Source: Argyresthia goedartella
Taxonomy: Eukaryota; Arthropoda; Insecta; Lepidoptera; Argyresthiidae
Direction: 5' to 3'
Length of the DNA stretch: 64,000 nt
Assembly (NCBI GenBank): GCA_949825045.1
Contig: OX463808.1
Span: 23,063,674-23,127,673 of the forward strand
In this document: positions 33,362 through 43,795 of the stretch, one piece after another
Layout: every line of letters begins with the position of its first letter
Position numbering within the stretch: the stretch's first letter is position 1
Program-made: the position numbers and the translations under genes
The notes under the pieces: generated by a model
Seen by the model: only the letters and a program-made list of their open reading frames with translations
Database searches by the model: none
What the model was told of the DNA's origin: nothing

Positions 33362-33362
<1 letters not shown>

Positions 33363-33477
33363 TTATTCTGATTTAAATTGTTACTATGTCCACTACTCTA
33401 AATATATTTAGATTAAATTTAGCTTTAAGATGTTATATAATAAGAATAATATTTGTACACCCAGTACTAATGGGTAC

Positions 33478-33828
33478 TGTAAGGTTCGATATTTGTCTAT
33501 GCGATAATATTTTATACGGGCCTCTTTAGAGTGGGTGTTCACTTTGACACTGTTACGTAATTGGTAAAAAAAAGAAAGAGGCTTGGATGTGAAAAGTCAA
33601 TGTGACACACTTCACCGTAGGCTTCGGCCAGCGACTGAGCTAAATTATATAGTTAGGATTAGCGTAATGGCTATCGAGCCAGTTGGATCCCTTTTATATA
33701 AAGTGTAACCATATATTAAAAAATAAAAGTTCAAATTCATATATAAAAGTCTTTACCTAATATACCTAATCTGTAGGGCTAGCAAATTCAAGTATAGGCC
33801 GTGGTAGGTAGTTCTAAAGATCCCTACA
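33478..33828 (+). repeat. gypsy 5' LTR (351 bp)
   Basis: Starts tgtaaggttcgatatttgtc and ends ...gatccctaca, the TG...CA convention. The copy at 39606-39956 is about 97 percent identical by eye. Confidence 0.93.
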
Positions 33829-33851
33829 TTGGCGGAGGCGCCGATCGAACC
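33829..33851 (+). other. gypsy primer-binding site (probable)
   Basis: Directly after the LTR: ttggcggaggcgccgatcgaa. The TGG at 33830 fits pairing with a tRNA CCA end, and the later ttcgatc complement fits a T-loop. The tRNA identity is not determined. Confidence 0.5.
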
Positions 33852-34122
33852 AGAGATATAAGAAGACCGCTTCATAAGGAATAAGAGGTGACGTCATAAG
33901 AAGTGATGTAATAGAAGAGGATAGTGATCGTCGATCCAGACCTTGAAGAATCGAGGAAGGATCGAAAATACATTGAAAGGAAGTATATTTCTGTACTTAA
34001 GTTTTTAATTTAGGAATTACCTCGACCGACCTGCCAAGCGAGTGAAGAATTGAATAGAAAAATATTGTGGGAAGATTTTTATAGCAGCGGACATTTTGTG
34101 AAAAATTTTATGAAATTATTTC

Positions 34123-34647
34123 ATGATGGAGGATTTGTCAACTTGTTTTTCGGGGAGTCCTCAGGAGTCCTTTGAAGACTTTTTAGAAGACTTCAGAGAT
34201 GCTGCATCGAGGAAGAAATTTATATCGTCGGAGGAAACAAAATTATTATTTCCGTCGTATTTAAAAGGTGGAGCGTTATATTTTTTTAGGGAAATTAGTG
34301 GCAGTGCCCAGACATTTGAAGAGGTGGTGGATAAATTTAATGAGGAATTTGGAAACATAGACTTTGCAGAGAAGTTCTACAATGCCAAGCAAGAGAAAAG
34401 AAGTTTTTTGGACTACTTCCATTACTTAGGGGACCTAGCGAGGAAGGCTAGAGTTACCAAAGATGACATTTTTATAACGCAGTTTTTTAATGTAAATGTG
34501 TTTAGGAACCCGGCAACTTTTGGACCGAACTTGGCCCATAGCAATAGAGGGGAGGGAGACAGTGGTCAGGAACCACATATTAGACCTAGTACTAATAATT
34601 ATAATTTGCGTCCTAGGCAAGGGGATTTTGCAACACGTCGTCGCTAG
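34123..34647 (+). pseudogene. gypsy gag, truncated
   Basis: 174 codons from ATG 34123. It has a retrotransposon gag-type region: ESFEDFLEDFRDAASRKKF, FPSYLKGGALYFFREI, EEVVDKFNEEFGN and FLDYFHYLGDLARKA. The nucleocapsid zinc knuckle (C..C....H....C) expected near the C-terminus is absent. The end is rich in N, R and P (NNYNLRPRQGDFATRRR). Compared with usual gag of 300-450 residues this is short, so an internal deletion is likely. Confidence 0.8.
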
Positions 34648-34730
34648 AGGCCGATTGCGGTGACCAGGCTGACCGGTGGAATGAGGGCCTCAGACGAGCT
34701 CAGCAGCGTAGCACGGAAGCGAAACGACCA

Positions 34731-35357
34731 ATGGGGAAGATCGTCACAGTCGAGGCAGATCAGCAGGTCAGACCATTAGTTTTATTGAATTTTTCTGGGG
34801 TAAACGTGGTAGCTCTTTTAGATACAGGCGCTACGGCTTCATGCATCAGCCCAGTCGTTGCAGATCAAGTGGGTGCGAGTTGTATGCAAGAAGAGAAGAG
34901 ACGGGTTAAGGCGGTAAATGGAAGTTTATTGCAAATTATAGGGAAATGTGTTATAGATTTTAGTTTGGACAATTTTAATTTTTCACATGAATTTTTAGTA
35001 ATAACTGATTTAAATTGTAGCATTATTTTAGGGGTGGATTTTTTAATAAAGAACGGTATGAATATTGATTTTGTTCATTCGTGTATGTGTTTTTTCCAGG
35101 GAAAAATACCGTTTTTCAATAATTTCCATACGAAACAAAACACGACACCGGTAAAACGAAATGTCATGCGCGTAGGGATTCTTTCAAAACAAAAGATAGG
35201 GTCGGACTTTCTAGATGGTTCTAGAAGGAAACAAGTGAACTTCGGGGAAACCACGGTTATCGAGGATCGTGACGTGATAAATTCTATCGACTTTCAGGAG
35301 TTAAGAAAGGGCGATTACGTTTATTTCTCGGGGTTATCGGATTATCGTTTCGGGTAG
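34731..35357 (+). pseudogene. gypsy aspartic protease
   Basis: The open frame contains VVALLDTGATASCISP, the active-site DTG with the usual hydrophobic flank, then SLLQIIGKCVIDFSL and CSIILGVDFLIKNG, the second conserved ILG block of retropepsins. After TAG at 35357 pol sequence continues in another frame (DRNADRFAFATDQLG, HPYRVSPAQREII), so a frameshift separates protease and RT. Confidence 0.85.
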
Positions 35358-35586
35358 AAGATAAACGGTTTATCGTTAATGAGGATTTATGTGGGAATGA
35401 TAAACAGGTATTATTGGCGTTGTAGGATAGGAATGCGGATAGATTTGCGTTTGCAACTGACCAGTTAGGAAGGTCGGAGATAGTGTCGGTCGATATTAAG
35501 ACTTATGATGAAGAGCCAGTTCATTGTCACCCGTATCGCGTTTCACCGGCGCAACGAGAAATTATTGAGGAGAGCAGGTCGCGGAG

Positions 35587-37059
35587 ATGTTGAAACTAGG
35601 TGTTATTAGGGAATCCACTAGTTCTTATGCTGCGCCCGTTGTATTAATTAAAAAGCCCGATAATGCATGGAGGTTTTGTGTAGATTATCGGAAATTAAAT
35701 AAGAAAATTTGTAGGGATAATTATCCTATTCCGCGGATAGAAGACATTGTCGATAGTTTGGCCGGGGCCAAGTATTTTGCGGAGTTAGATCTCAATTCAG
35801 GTTATTGGCAGACGGTTATTACGGAAGGTAGGCATAAAACGGCTTTCGTCACGACCACGGGTCTTTATGAATTTAATGTTGTTCCGTTCGGTTTGGCAAC
35901 GAGTCAAGCGGTTTTCCAACGGATGATGGATAAAGTGTTAGATTTAAGATTTAAAGGGGTTATGGTTGACGTAGATAATGTACTTGTATATGGTAGAACG
36001 TTCGAGGAGTTTACCGATACGTTGCAGAAAGTTTTTGGGCGGTTTAGAGAAGCGAACTTGACCTTCAAGCCATCAAAATGTAAATTTGGTTTTTGCGAGA
36101 TTGAGATGCTAGGTTATATAATCTCGAATGAAGGAGTAATAGCTAGTGAGAAAAAGCTGAAGGCTATGCAACAGGTTCCAACTCCCACATCTACTGAGGA
36201 TGTGAAACAATTATTAGGTTTATTTTCTTATTTTAGAAAATTAGTATCGAATTTTGCGAGAATATCGTTACCTCTCACTAAATTATTGAAAAAGGGGGTA
36301 AAGTTTCAATGGAATGAAGAATTGCAGAATTCGTTTGATTATATTAAAAAGGTTATGTGTAGTGCGCCAATACTTTCCTATTATTCGGGGGATAAGTTGT
36401 ATACTACGAGAGTTTATGTGGATGCGTCTAACGAGGCGTTGGGTGCAGTATTGATACAGGGCGTTGAAAAAATGAGTCCGGTTGCCTATGCGTCTAGGAA
36501 ATTAACGGATGCGGAGAAAAAATATAGTACGACGGAGAAAGAGTGTCTGGGGTTAGTATGGGCGTTAAGGCACTATAGGCATTTTCTTTGGGGATCGTAT
36601 TTTCAGGTTGATACAGACCATAGCGCGTTATGTTGGTTACAGTCGAAAAAAGATATGTCTGGTAGGTTAGCGCGATGGGCGTTAGCGATACAAGAATGGG
36701 ATTTCGAGATAGTTCATTGCTCGGGGAAAAGCAATGTAGTGGCAGATTTTTTGAGTAGGAATCCGCTAATGGAAGAAGGGAAACGGGAAACAAAAGGACC
36801 TCAGTCTTCTTCTCGTTCTGAACCTTATGATGATGGTTTGGAAGTTTTTAGTATTAACGTAGAGTCGTTACAGGCGGATCAAGAGAACGATTCATTTTGT
36901 AGTAGATGGTTAACGCGGTTGAGCGAACGTCCGGAAGCGTGGCGTAGCGGTTTTAGTTTGACAAATAATTTATTATATAAAAGCGTACGTAGAGATGGAG
37001 AAATTAGGGAGGTATTAGTATTGCCTAGGTCTTCGTTTCAAAATGAAACAAAGACCTAG
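35587..37059 (+). pseudogene. gypsy reverse transcriptase and RNase H, catalytic box mutated
   Basis: 490 codons. RT blocks: VIRESTSSYAAPVVLIKKP, WRFCVDYRKLN, AELDLNSGYWQ (first Asp), PFGLATSQAVFQRMMDKVL. The normal Y-x-D-D-V-L-V-Y box reads D-V-D-N-V-L-V-Y at about 35968-35991, so Tyr and the second Asp are both replaced; the enzyme cannot work as it stands. RNase H follows with VYVDASNEALGAVLIQ, TTEKECLGLVWALRHYRH and DTDHSALCWL. The frame ends in TAG at 37057-37059 inside a hairpin (37021-37063), just before the integrase zinc finger. Confidence 0.93.
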
Positions 37060-37063
37060 GCAA
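37021..37063. repeat. 20-bp hairpin, loop 3, inside gypsy pol
   Basis: Arms 37021-37040 (ttgcctaggtcttcgtttca) and 37044-37063 with one mismatch, loop aaa. The right arm supplies the TAG that ends the pol frame. Confidence 0.95.
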
Positions 37064-37255
37064 ACGAACGAATTACATGATGAGGCGTGGACAGGAGGTC
37101 ATTTGGGTCTCGCAAAGACGTTGAAGAGGTTTCGGTCGAAATATTTCATGCCGAAAGCCGATAAGGAGATAGTTATATAGCTTCTTGCGTGCCGTGTCAA
37201 GAAAGGAAATTAGTTAAAAGCGTAGCAGATTTGACGCCAATAAAGATAAAAGGCT
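37060..37255 (+). pseudogene. gypsy integrase, N-terminal zinc-binding domain
   Basis: After the hairpin the HHCC domain is readable across one frameshift: ELHDEAWTGGHLGLAKTLKR, FRSKYFMPKADKEIV, then CVPCQERKLVKS and LTPIKIKG. Both His and both Cys are visible. A stop near 37180 and a frameshift break the frame. The catalytic core that should follow is missing. Confidence 0.8.
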
Positions 37256-37505
37256 AAGTTGGCGGATTTAGGAATACTCTGTATTTAAAACTGTTAATTT
37301 AGGAATGGTAAATCTGCATTGAATAAGGCAAATTATAGAAAAATGAATAATAATCACTATAACATGTGTTTATGAGCAAAGTTTATTTACAATTTATTTG
37401 GTAATATTTTTAAAAATTTAAGACTGAACTGCGGGTGAAATAAATTCTCTCAATAGCCCGGGAGGCCACTCGGCTATTTTGCGAGTTACTCGAGCGCGTC
37501 ATTTA
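37256..37505. other. about 250-bp non-homologous block replacing the integrase core
   Basis: AT-rich sequence without open frame, between the zinc finger and the last part of the integrase. It should hold the first two Asp of the DDE triad but does not. Its right part (ggtgaaataaattctctcaa, cccgggaggccactcggcta) looks like unrelated DNA. Confidence 0.7.
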
Positions 37506-37509
37506 ATGT

Positions 37510-38073
37510 ATGGGAAACACTAAACAGAGTAACGGTTTGGTAGAACGAATGAATAGAACGTTAACTTCGATGTTATCAAAATATTTAGGTAGTAGGCAAA
37601 GGCAATGGTGCTCGGTTTTACCTTTGGTAGTACATGCGTATAACACTAGCGTGCAGGCGTCAGCGAAAGTGTCACCGTATAATATTTTATTTGGTAGAGA
37701 ACCGTGCTCAGTGGTGGACCGATCATTAGGATTAAACGCAGTTGGTTTAGACGAAACGATAGATGAAAGGGTAAATCGTATGGGAAGGCTACTGACTAAG
37801 GCGTTAGGGAATATCGCGAACGCACAGCGTGTACAAAAACGGTATTACGATATGAGATCAAAACCCAGATCGTTCCGGGTGAATGACTTAGTTTTGTTAT
37901 ACGTACCAAGGCGGATAACGGGAAGATGTATGATGTTGGCACGTCTGTATCAAGGACCGTACAAGGTCATTGAGATCGTTGGGAGGTTTAATGTGCTGAT
38001 TCGTCGTCTGAACTCACGGTCACGGGGCGTAATTGTTAACACAAATCGTTTGAAACGCCTTGTGCTGCGTTGA
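37510..38073 (+). pseudogene. gypsy integrase, C-terminal part
   Basis: The frame starts at the end of the catalytic core with SNGLVERMNRTLTSML, which holds the Glu of the DDE triad. It goes on with WCSVLPLVVHAYNTSVQASA, SPYNILFGREP and the C-terminal DNA-binding region (RSFRVNDLVLLYVPRR, YQGPYKVIEIVGRFN). It ends at TGA after NRLKRLVLR. It is intact in itself but detached from the first two catalytic Asp. Confidence 0.88.
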
Positions 38074-39586
38074 GGAGTTCGTCTGATATTAAATAATTAT
38101 ACATTAGGAGTATAATTTAATTTTATCCCGGTTGATGGTTTGTGGTTTATGTATGCGGTAGAGTTATGAATTGTTTATTAACAGGTGTTTCTTTTCATGT
38201 TGTTGCTGAACTATGATGTTTGGTGAGGACCGTTCACCAAAGACCCAAGAAATATCTGTAACATACTAGATTTCCGTGGTAGATTACCTTTATATGAGAA
38301 ACTTTTATAAACGACAGTTCGAATAATTGTTTGAACCGATCGCCTGGTTTTATCTTTGAGAGCAGTATGACGAGGCAATAGCTATTCATCATAGGGTTCT
38401 GTTTTAGTTCCTGCGTTCTTAAAGTATAGAGTTGGGATGATTTGGTAAGGGGAGAGTAAGGGTTGTTCATAAAGTTGGTAACGAAGGTTTCTCAATGAAA
38501 GTAATTTCTGATGTGGGATAACTCGGGTATTCGATACACATTCGAGATTCTTTGTAGTGTTTTAACTTGGGTAATTGGTTGCAACTCACGGCGATTATCT
38601 TAAACTGTTAATAGTAAAAGATAGTTTACTGAATTCCAATGGATTAGTTGAGATGTTTGTAAGTTGTAGTATCGGTTTTAAAGCTAGTTGATTTCATCGT
38701 ATTATTGGAACGAATTTTAATGAACTCATTCTTAAGCTGTGGCTTAGTAATACGGTTCTATAGATTAATCCTGTTAATATGGTTGACGTTTTCTATATTT
38801 GAAAATGATAATTTTTGTTCTTTGATCTTTGCCTGCGTTAATTTTTGAAATATTTCCATTCGGTGGAAAAAATGAATTTTTAAAATGATTTTTTTAAATC
38901 AAAGATGGAGTTGTGTTAATATTAGGAACGGAGGTATTATAGTTGTCTGATAAGATTTTCACTAGTTTTTTTTTTCAGAAAGTTTGTCGAATGATAACCA
39001 TTCGAGAAGCTAAATCTTAGCTAGATTCAGCTGTTTGCCTTCGTATTGCAATAGAGTGTTTTCTAGCGTTAGGTAGGTTAGTGTTAAGCCGCGAATAATT
39101 GTATGATGGGATCATAGGGTGTTATAAATTAAGTTTTTTGAGGTGCATAGCCTACACCTTAAGTGTAGTTAGGTTTATATTAAGTAGGATCTACACCCTA
39201 AGTGTAGTTAGGTGTGTAACTTAACATATGACCTTCGGTCAGTTTATTCTATTTCTTGTCAATTTATTCTTATTCATGTCAATGTTTTGTTTTGGTACTA
39301 GTCTTATGCGTGATCAGAATTTAATGTTAGGGTATTTAATGTTTAATTAAGTAGGTTAAATGGGATGGTTGGACAGATAAGGATTAGGGTACTCGATGTT
39401 ATTTAAAATTATGCTTGCGGCATATTTACTGTTTTTTAGATTTCAAGCATAGCAAGCTCACTTAATGTTAACATTTAATGTTTGTTAGATTTTAGACTTT
39501 GAGATAGGGTTGTCATTTTAGATTTAAGACTTTGAGTGAGGGTTGCCACTTTGAAAAAAAAAAAAAACCGTTGGAAATTATTTTTT
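38074..39586 (+). other. long non-coding 3' region of the gypsy element
   Basis: About 1.5 kb between integrase and the polypurine tract, without an envelope-like frame. It contains a direct repeat pair, cctacaccttaagtgtagtt at 39151 and tctacaccctaagtgtagtt at 39190 (39-bp period), each an imperfect palindrome. Two 'tttaga...actttgag' units are at about 39490-39540. Confidence 0.6.
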
Positions 39587-39604
39587 GAAGGGAGGGTGGA
39601 ATGA
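39587..39604 (+). other. gypsy polypurine tract
   Basis: gaagggagggtggaatga directly before the 3' LTR; the expected primer site for plus-strand synthesis. Confidence 0.75.
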
Positions 39605-39605
39605 T

Positions 39606-39956
39606 TGTTAGGTTCGATATTTGTCTTTGCGATAATATTGTAAACGGGCCTCTTTAGAGTGGGTGTTCACTTTGACACTGTTACGTAATTGGTAAAAAAA
39701 TGAAAGAGGCTTGGATGTGAAAAGTCAATGTGACACACTTCACCGTAGGCTTCGGCCAGCGACTGAGCTAAATTATATAGTTAGGATTAGCGTAATGGCT
39801 ATCGAGCCAGTTGGATCCCTTTTATACAAAGTGTAACCATATATTCAAAAATAAAAGTTCAAATTCATATAAAAAAGTCTTTACCTAATATACCTAATCT
39901 GTAGGGCTAGCAAATTCAAGTATAGGCCGTGGTAGGTAGTTCTAAAGATCCCTACA
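39606..39956 (+). repeat. gypsy 3' LTR (351 bp)
   Basis: Starts tgttaggttcgatatttgtc and ends ...gatccctaca. It is followed by ttggcggaggc (39957-39967), which equals the first 11 bases after the 5' LTR. Confidence 0.93.
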
Positions 39957-39967
39957 TTGGCGGAGGC

Positions 39968-41344
39968 ATTCATTTGAAACACTATAAATAATATAAAGCG
40001 AGTTACATACAATGGTGAACAAATAATATTTTTTTGGGTTTGTATCCGTTTTGGTAACAACCTCCATTTGTCGTTGAAGACTCGCGATCAGCCCGTTACT
40101 TGTTGTTGAAGGTACTTTGACGACGGTACTTTGACCAGTAGGACTATTGTGACCTGCAGGAACTAGTTACAATCCTATGTGGACATGTGCCTGAGGCTCG
40201 CAACCAACTCTGCTACAGTCCTTGGGCTCTTGTCATTTTATTCTTGTGGATGAAATAAGGCCATAACTTATGGCTTTTCTTTAACTTTTATGAATCGTTC
40301 AATATTCATTCCTGACAATACCGTTAGACACTCGAGGTGTACATCGATAATTGCAGAAAAGTTAACAGGTTGGAATGTGAAAATATCTCATACGTCTCAC
40401 ATATTTCTTGTAAGTTGTGTCACTGGAGACTCGACTCGGACAGAATCTTTGAACACTCGCTGTGAACTCCAACAATGTTTGAGGTGACTACACCTAGTAT
40501 CAACATCTAACACGAGGAAAGTGAATATCTTTGGTAGATTGCGCTTATTTTAGTTCATGGTTTTATCGTTGGAGATTTGCAGTAAATCCCGATAAATATT
40601 GTGTATATATAGATGTGGACACTACGTTCTCATCTAATAATTATATCGGAAGAAGGCAGCAAGAATAAAGAAATGACATGTGCAACACGCAGAACAATAA
40701 CAACTCTGTGTTCACACTGTGATATTAAGCTTACCCTGTTTGTTGTTGTTGTTTTGAGAGACCTTAGTTCGCTTTAACATGTTTTCTTGTATATTATCTG
40801 TTATTTTTATTGCAATAAAGAATGATTGTGCACTTTTTTCACTGAATAAGCCACTTATGTATCGTAGAAGTTTATTTCTTAAATAAGACTTAAACCAAGG
40901 TTTAGAACAACAGGAACTGAATAGCGCTAACGAAGTAACTCACTGGCCTGGAATAGTGTAAAAGGGGACGAATAATTAATAGTTTGTCTCATTTAAAGCG
41001 AGAAAACCGTATATAATCTCACCCAGAATTGAATTAAAGTAAACGACGCAAAAGCGGGAATAACTTTGCGTCTGTACTTTGTCCCTATATTTAAACGGAG
41101 CGGTTGCAAGTTGCAATTTATTGAGATTCATACAAATTGTCGTTCCCGCGATATAATCGTAAATTCATAATTTATATTATTTGACCGACTATCCAGTTTG
41201 TGATAGTCAAAAATACTGGATTCAAAAATTGCTGGATTGTGCTAAAAACTAAAAACGACTTGCTAGTTTTTCCTCATCAACCTCATCAATTAATCAACCA
41301 ATCGAAAATTCTTTATTTTCAATAAATATAAACAAATGTTTTAG
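39968..41344. other. unassigned flank
   Basis: No supported gene. A 65-codon frame at 40290-40487 has no recognised domain. A (TTG)n run lies near 40740, and AATAAAG occurs near 40814. Confidence 0.35.
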
Positions 41345-41695
41345 AAGCGTCCGTGGCCTAGCGGTATTCGCACATCGGAAACATTATGTAACATCTGGCC
41401 GCGACGGGTACCGGATGGGTGTCCGTTTCTATGTGGCATTGTTTCGGGCGTTTCCGTATTTCGGATGGCACGTTAAGCTGCTGGTCCCGGCTACTGTCAC
41501 TACTCGGTGGTATTAGTCGTAAAGCTGTGTTAGAGTCCCTATTACGGCAGCTTAAAAACTTCTGACTGTCGGGCTGGCCACTAGCCGGACACCCCTCCAT
41601 CAACCCGCACTGAGCCAGGGTGGTGGAGTATGGCTCAACCTTACTGGTATCCGGGTAAATGCCCTGCCCCTCAGTGATTATGGGCTACATTTATT
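41345..41695 (+). repeat. SINE, tRNA-derived head plus body
   Basis: Starts gcgtccgtggcctagcggta, a box A-like tRNA head; box B is not clear. The body has cggatggcacgttaagctgc, tggtcccggctactgtcact and gggtggtggagtatggctca, word strings I recall from a widespread lepidopteran SINE. It ends in AT-rich sequence near 41695. It is GC-richer than its flanks. Confidence 0.65.
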
Positions 41696-42414
41696 TATTA
41701 ACATATGTTTTGAAAATTACATTTTTTTCCTGTTCTCTACATTAGACGACTGTATTGGGTATCATGAAATATAAAACGTAAAACACTTTAATATTTTAGC
41801 ATTTTTTTTATTGGATGCCATAACGAGCTACACTTTATTCAATATTTAGAAAATTATATAATTATCGTGAGCTTCTTTTTATTTTAAATTAATTGTTCTA
41901 AGATGGTGAAATTATGACGAAAAACCGTTACAGGCAACCACTAAGGTTCTGGTAAACAACATGCGGGGTCGCTTCGCTCCGCTCCGATAACACAACCTAA
42001 CTTTCAGACGGAAAGTTATGTTTTTTATTTGTTGTATCTTAAATATACACATTAATTTTTAACAAAAAGTACTCAAAAACCACGCCTGAGCACAGAACAC
42101 TTGTTGTTGTCAATGCACTTTGTAGATAAATCTACAATTAAAATGTGGGTACAATAATAATTTGACACTTAAGTAGGTACATTACATCACTAGTGGCATT
42201 AACTAAGGGAATGTAATAATAGATCATCTTTATAGGATATAAGATTAGGTAGTGTGTTTTGTTTGTCTCGAGCTATGAATGTAATATTATGTACGTGTGC
42301 AGACGTCTCGCTCACAACTCGGCCAATTTCCAGTATCTATTGTATATGGTGTGGTGGTGAACAACTTGTTATGTGGGTCATTCCGATGTGTCATTCATTA
42401 TGATATTGAAATTT
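41696..42414. other. unassigned AT-rich sequence
   Basis: No coding or RNA feature. A (cgctc) low-complexity patch, gggtcgcttcgctccgctcc, lies near 41968. Confidence 0.35.
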
Positions 42415-43100
42415 CATTTATTTGTTATTATTATAAGTAATTGCGTGTGGGTTAGTTTTGTTGTAGAAAGTGGTTTTTGATTTTTTGTTTGAGTTTTGTG
42501 GGTGTTATCGATTATCTTAAGCTAGGGGGTAGTTCGTTTATAAGCATGGGTAAAATTACTTTATCTGTTCTTCATCCATATGTGTTATAGTAAATGCGGC
42601 GGTTATCATTTCTTTGTTAACAACTTTTCTCGTGCAAATTTTATGTTGAACGGGTTGGGGGATATCTTTCCTATGGTATTGGTCCACGATAAGAGCAATT
42701 TTTTTCATATTGTGTATTGGTAACACTTGGCAGTGTTTAAACAAAGTTGGGCTGTGTTGAAACAGGCTGATTTAATGTTGCTGTGCACAATTGTTTTTTA
42801 ATATTCTTTGTTGAAGTGTCATGCATAGCTTGTTATTCCTTAGTAAACCGACCGCCGCAACCGCTACCGATTCCGCAAGTGCAGTATAGATATTCCGTAT
42901 TAGATTATAGGATATCCTACGCTTAATAACATTGAATTTGGCAAAAAGGACTCGGAGTTTGTTACAGACTTTATCAACATGAGGGCCCCAGTTAATTCTA
43001 TCGTCGACGGTGATGCCAAGTGACGTCATGTGACCACCTGCAAAGGGACGTAAATTTGGTTTGGAGCCTTTATGTAACCAATTCCTAATTTACAGTATTT
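42415..43100 (-). pseudogene. LINE-H, C-terminal RT fragment and tail
   Basis: Minus strand. It reads TSLGITVDDRINWGPHVDKV, CNKLRVLFAKFNVIKRRI and IRNIYTALAESV, the region after the RT palm (the LG-V-D---W-H-V block), then breaks down near 42800 with frameshifts and a run of 'YG' and 'R..K' text to about 42560. It ends on the plus-strand left with A/T-rich tail sequence around 42415. No catalytic motif is present. Confidence 0.7.
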
Positions 43101-43319
43101 TTTTGCACAATTTATTGTAAAATGTCAACAGCTGGGTCTGCAAAGGTCCGGGTCCGCATATTTTGTGGTGGTCATGAAAAAATATATAATAAGATAAGTT
43201 ACGATAAGATGACCTTATTTCAAACATGTAATAAGTTTTTTGCATAGTTTTAGTGCCTAATTAATACTAATCAAGTTATTACATTATTTAAAAATTTACA
43301 TTGTAATTTAACTCTAACA

Positions 43320-43795
43320 ATTAATTTCATGCATTCGTTATTTAAACATAAACATAAACATTTACAGTTAGGCACACACATTGCTTCTATTGCATTGGCC
43401 CTACACTAGGATACCCGTTGTCGTGGGAACCAGAAACAGCGACGTCACACTCATATAAACATCCAAGACCTGGGGTTTTTTCTGTTGATATTTAACTTAT
43501 TATTGTTTTTATATAGGTTATTATATACCTATTAAATATTATTGTGTTTTATATAGTTGAAGTATATATTTTATTTATAAGGTTTATATGTATTTTGAAA
43601 GTAATTTTCGTACGTATGTATACAGTTTAATTGCGCACTAGGATTGTTCTATTGCATTCACTCTCCTGTCTTGCCTTGGTTTGCTGGAAGAAATCTGTCT
43701 TTAGAGGTAAGCTCGCCTTTGGTTATAAGATTTCTTGTAACTGTTTGTACTTTTATATTTTCTGTGCAATAAATAATATGAAGAATATAATACAA
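43320..43795 (+). repeat. LINE 3' tail (tgtacaaaggcgag family, plus orientation)
   Basis: tttgctggaagaaatctgtc then aggtaagctcgcctttgg (43680-43720) is the inverse of the block at 11320-11370. It is followed by 'ctgtgcaataaataatatga' with a polyadenylation-like signal. No coding frame upstream; the part from 43320 is tentative. Confidence 0.5.

Larger units (their letters stand above)
33478..39956 (+). mobile_element. Ty3/gypsy LTR retrotransposon, inactive
   Basis: Two 351-bp direct LTRs enclose gag, protease, RT-RNase H and integrase remnants in the standard Ty3/gypsy order. It is about 6.5 kb. The LTRs differ at roughly 8-10 positions, which implies some age. Lesions include frameshifts between protease and RT, two substitutions in the RT catalytic box, a hairpin insertion with a stop, and loss of the integrase core. 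An unusually long (1.5 kb) non-coding stretch separates integrase from the polypurine tract. No target-site duplication is clear. Confidence 0.93.
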
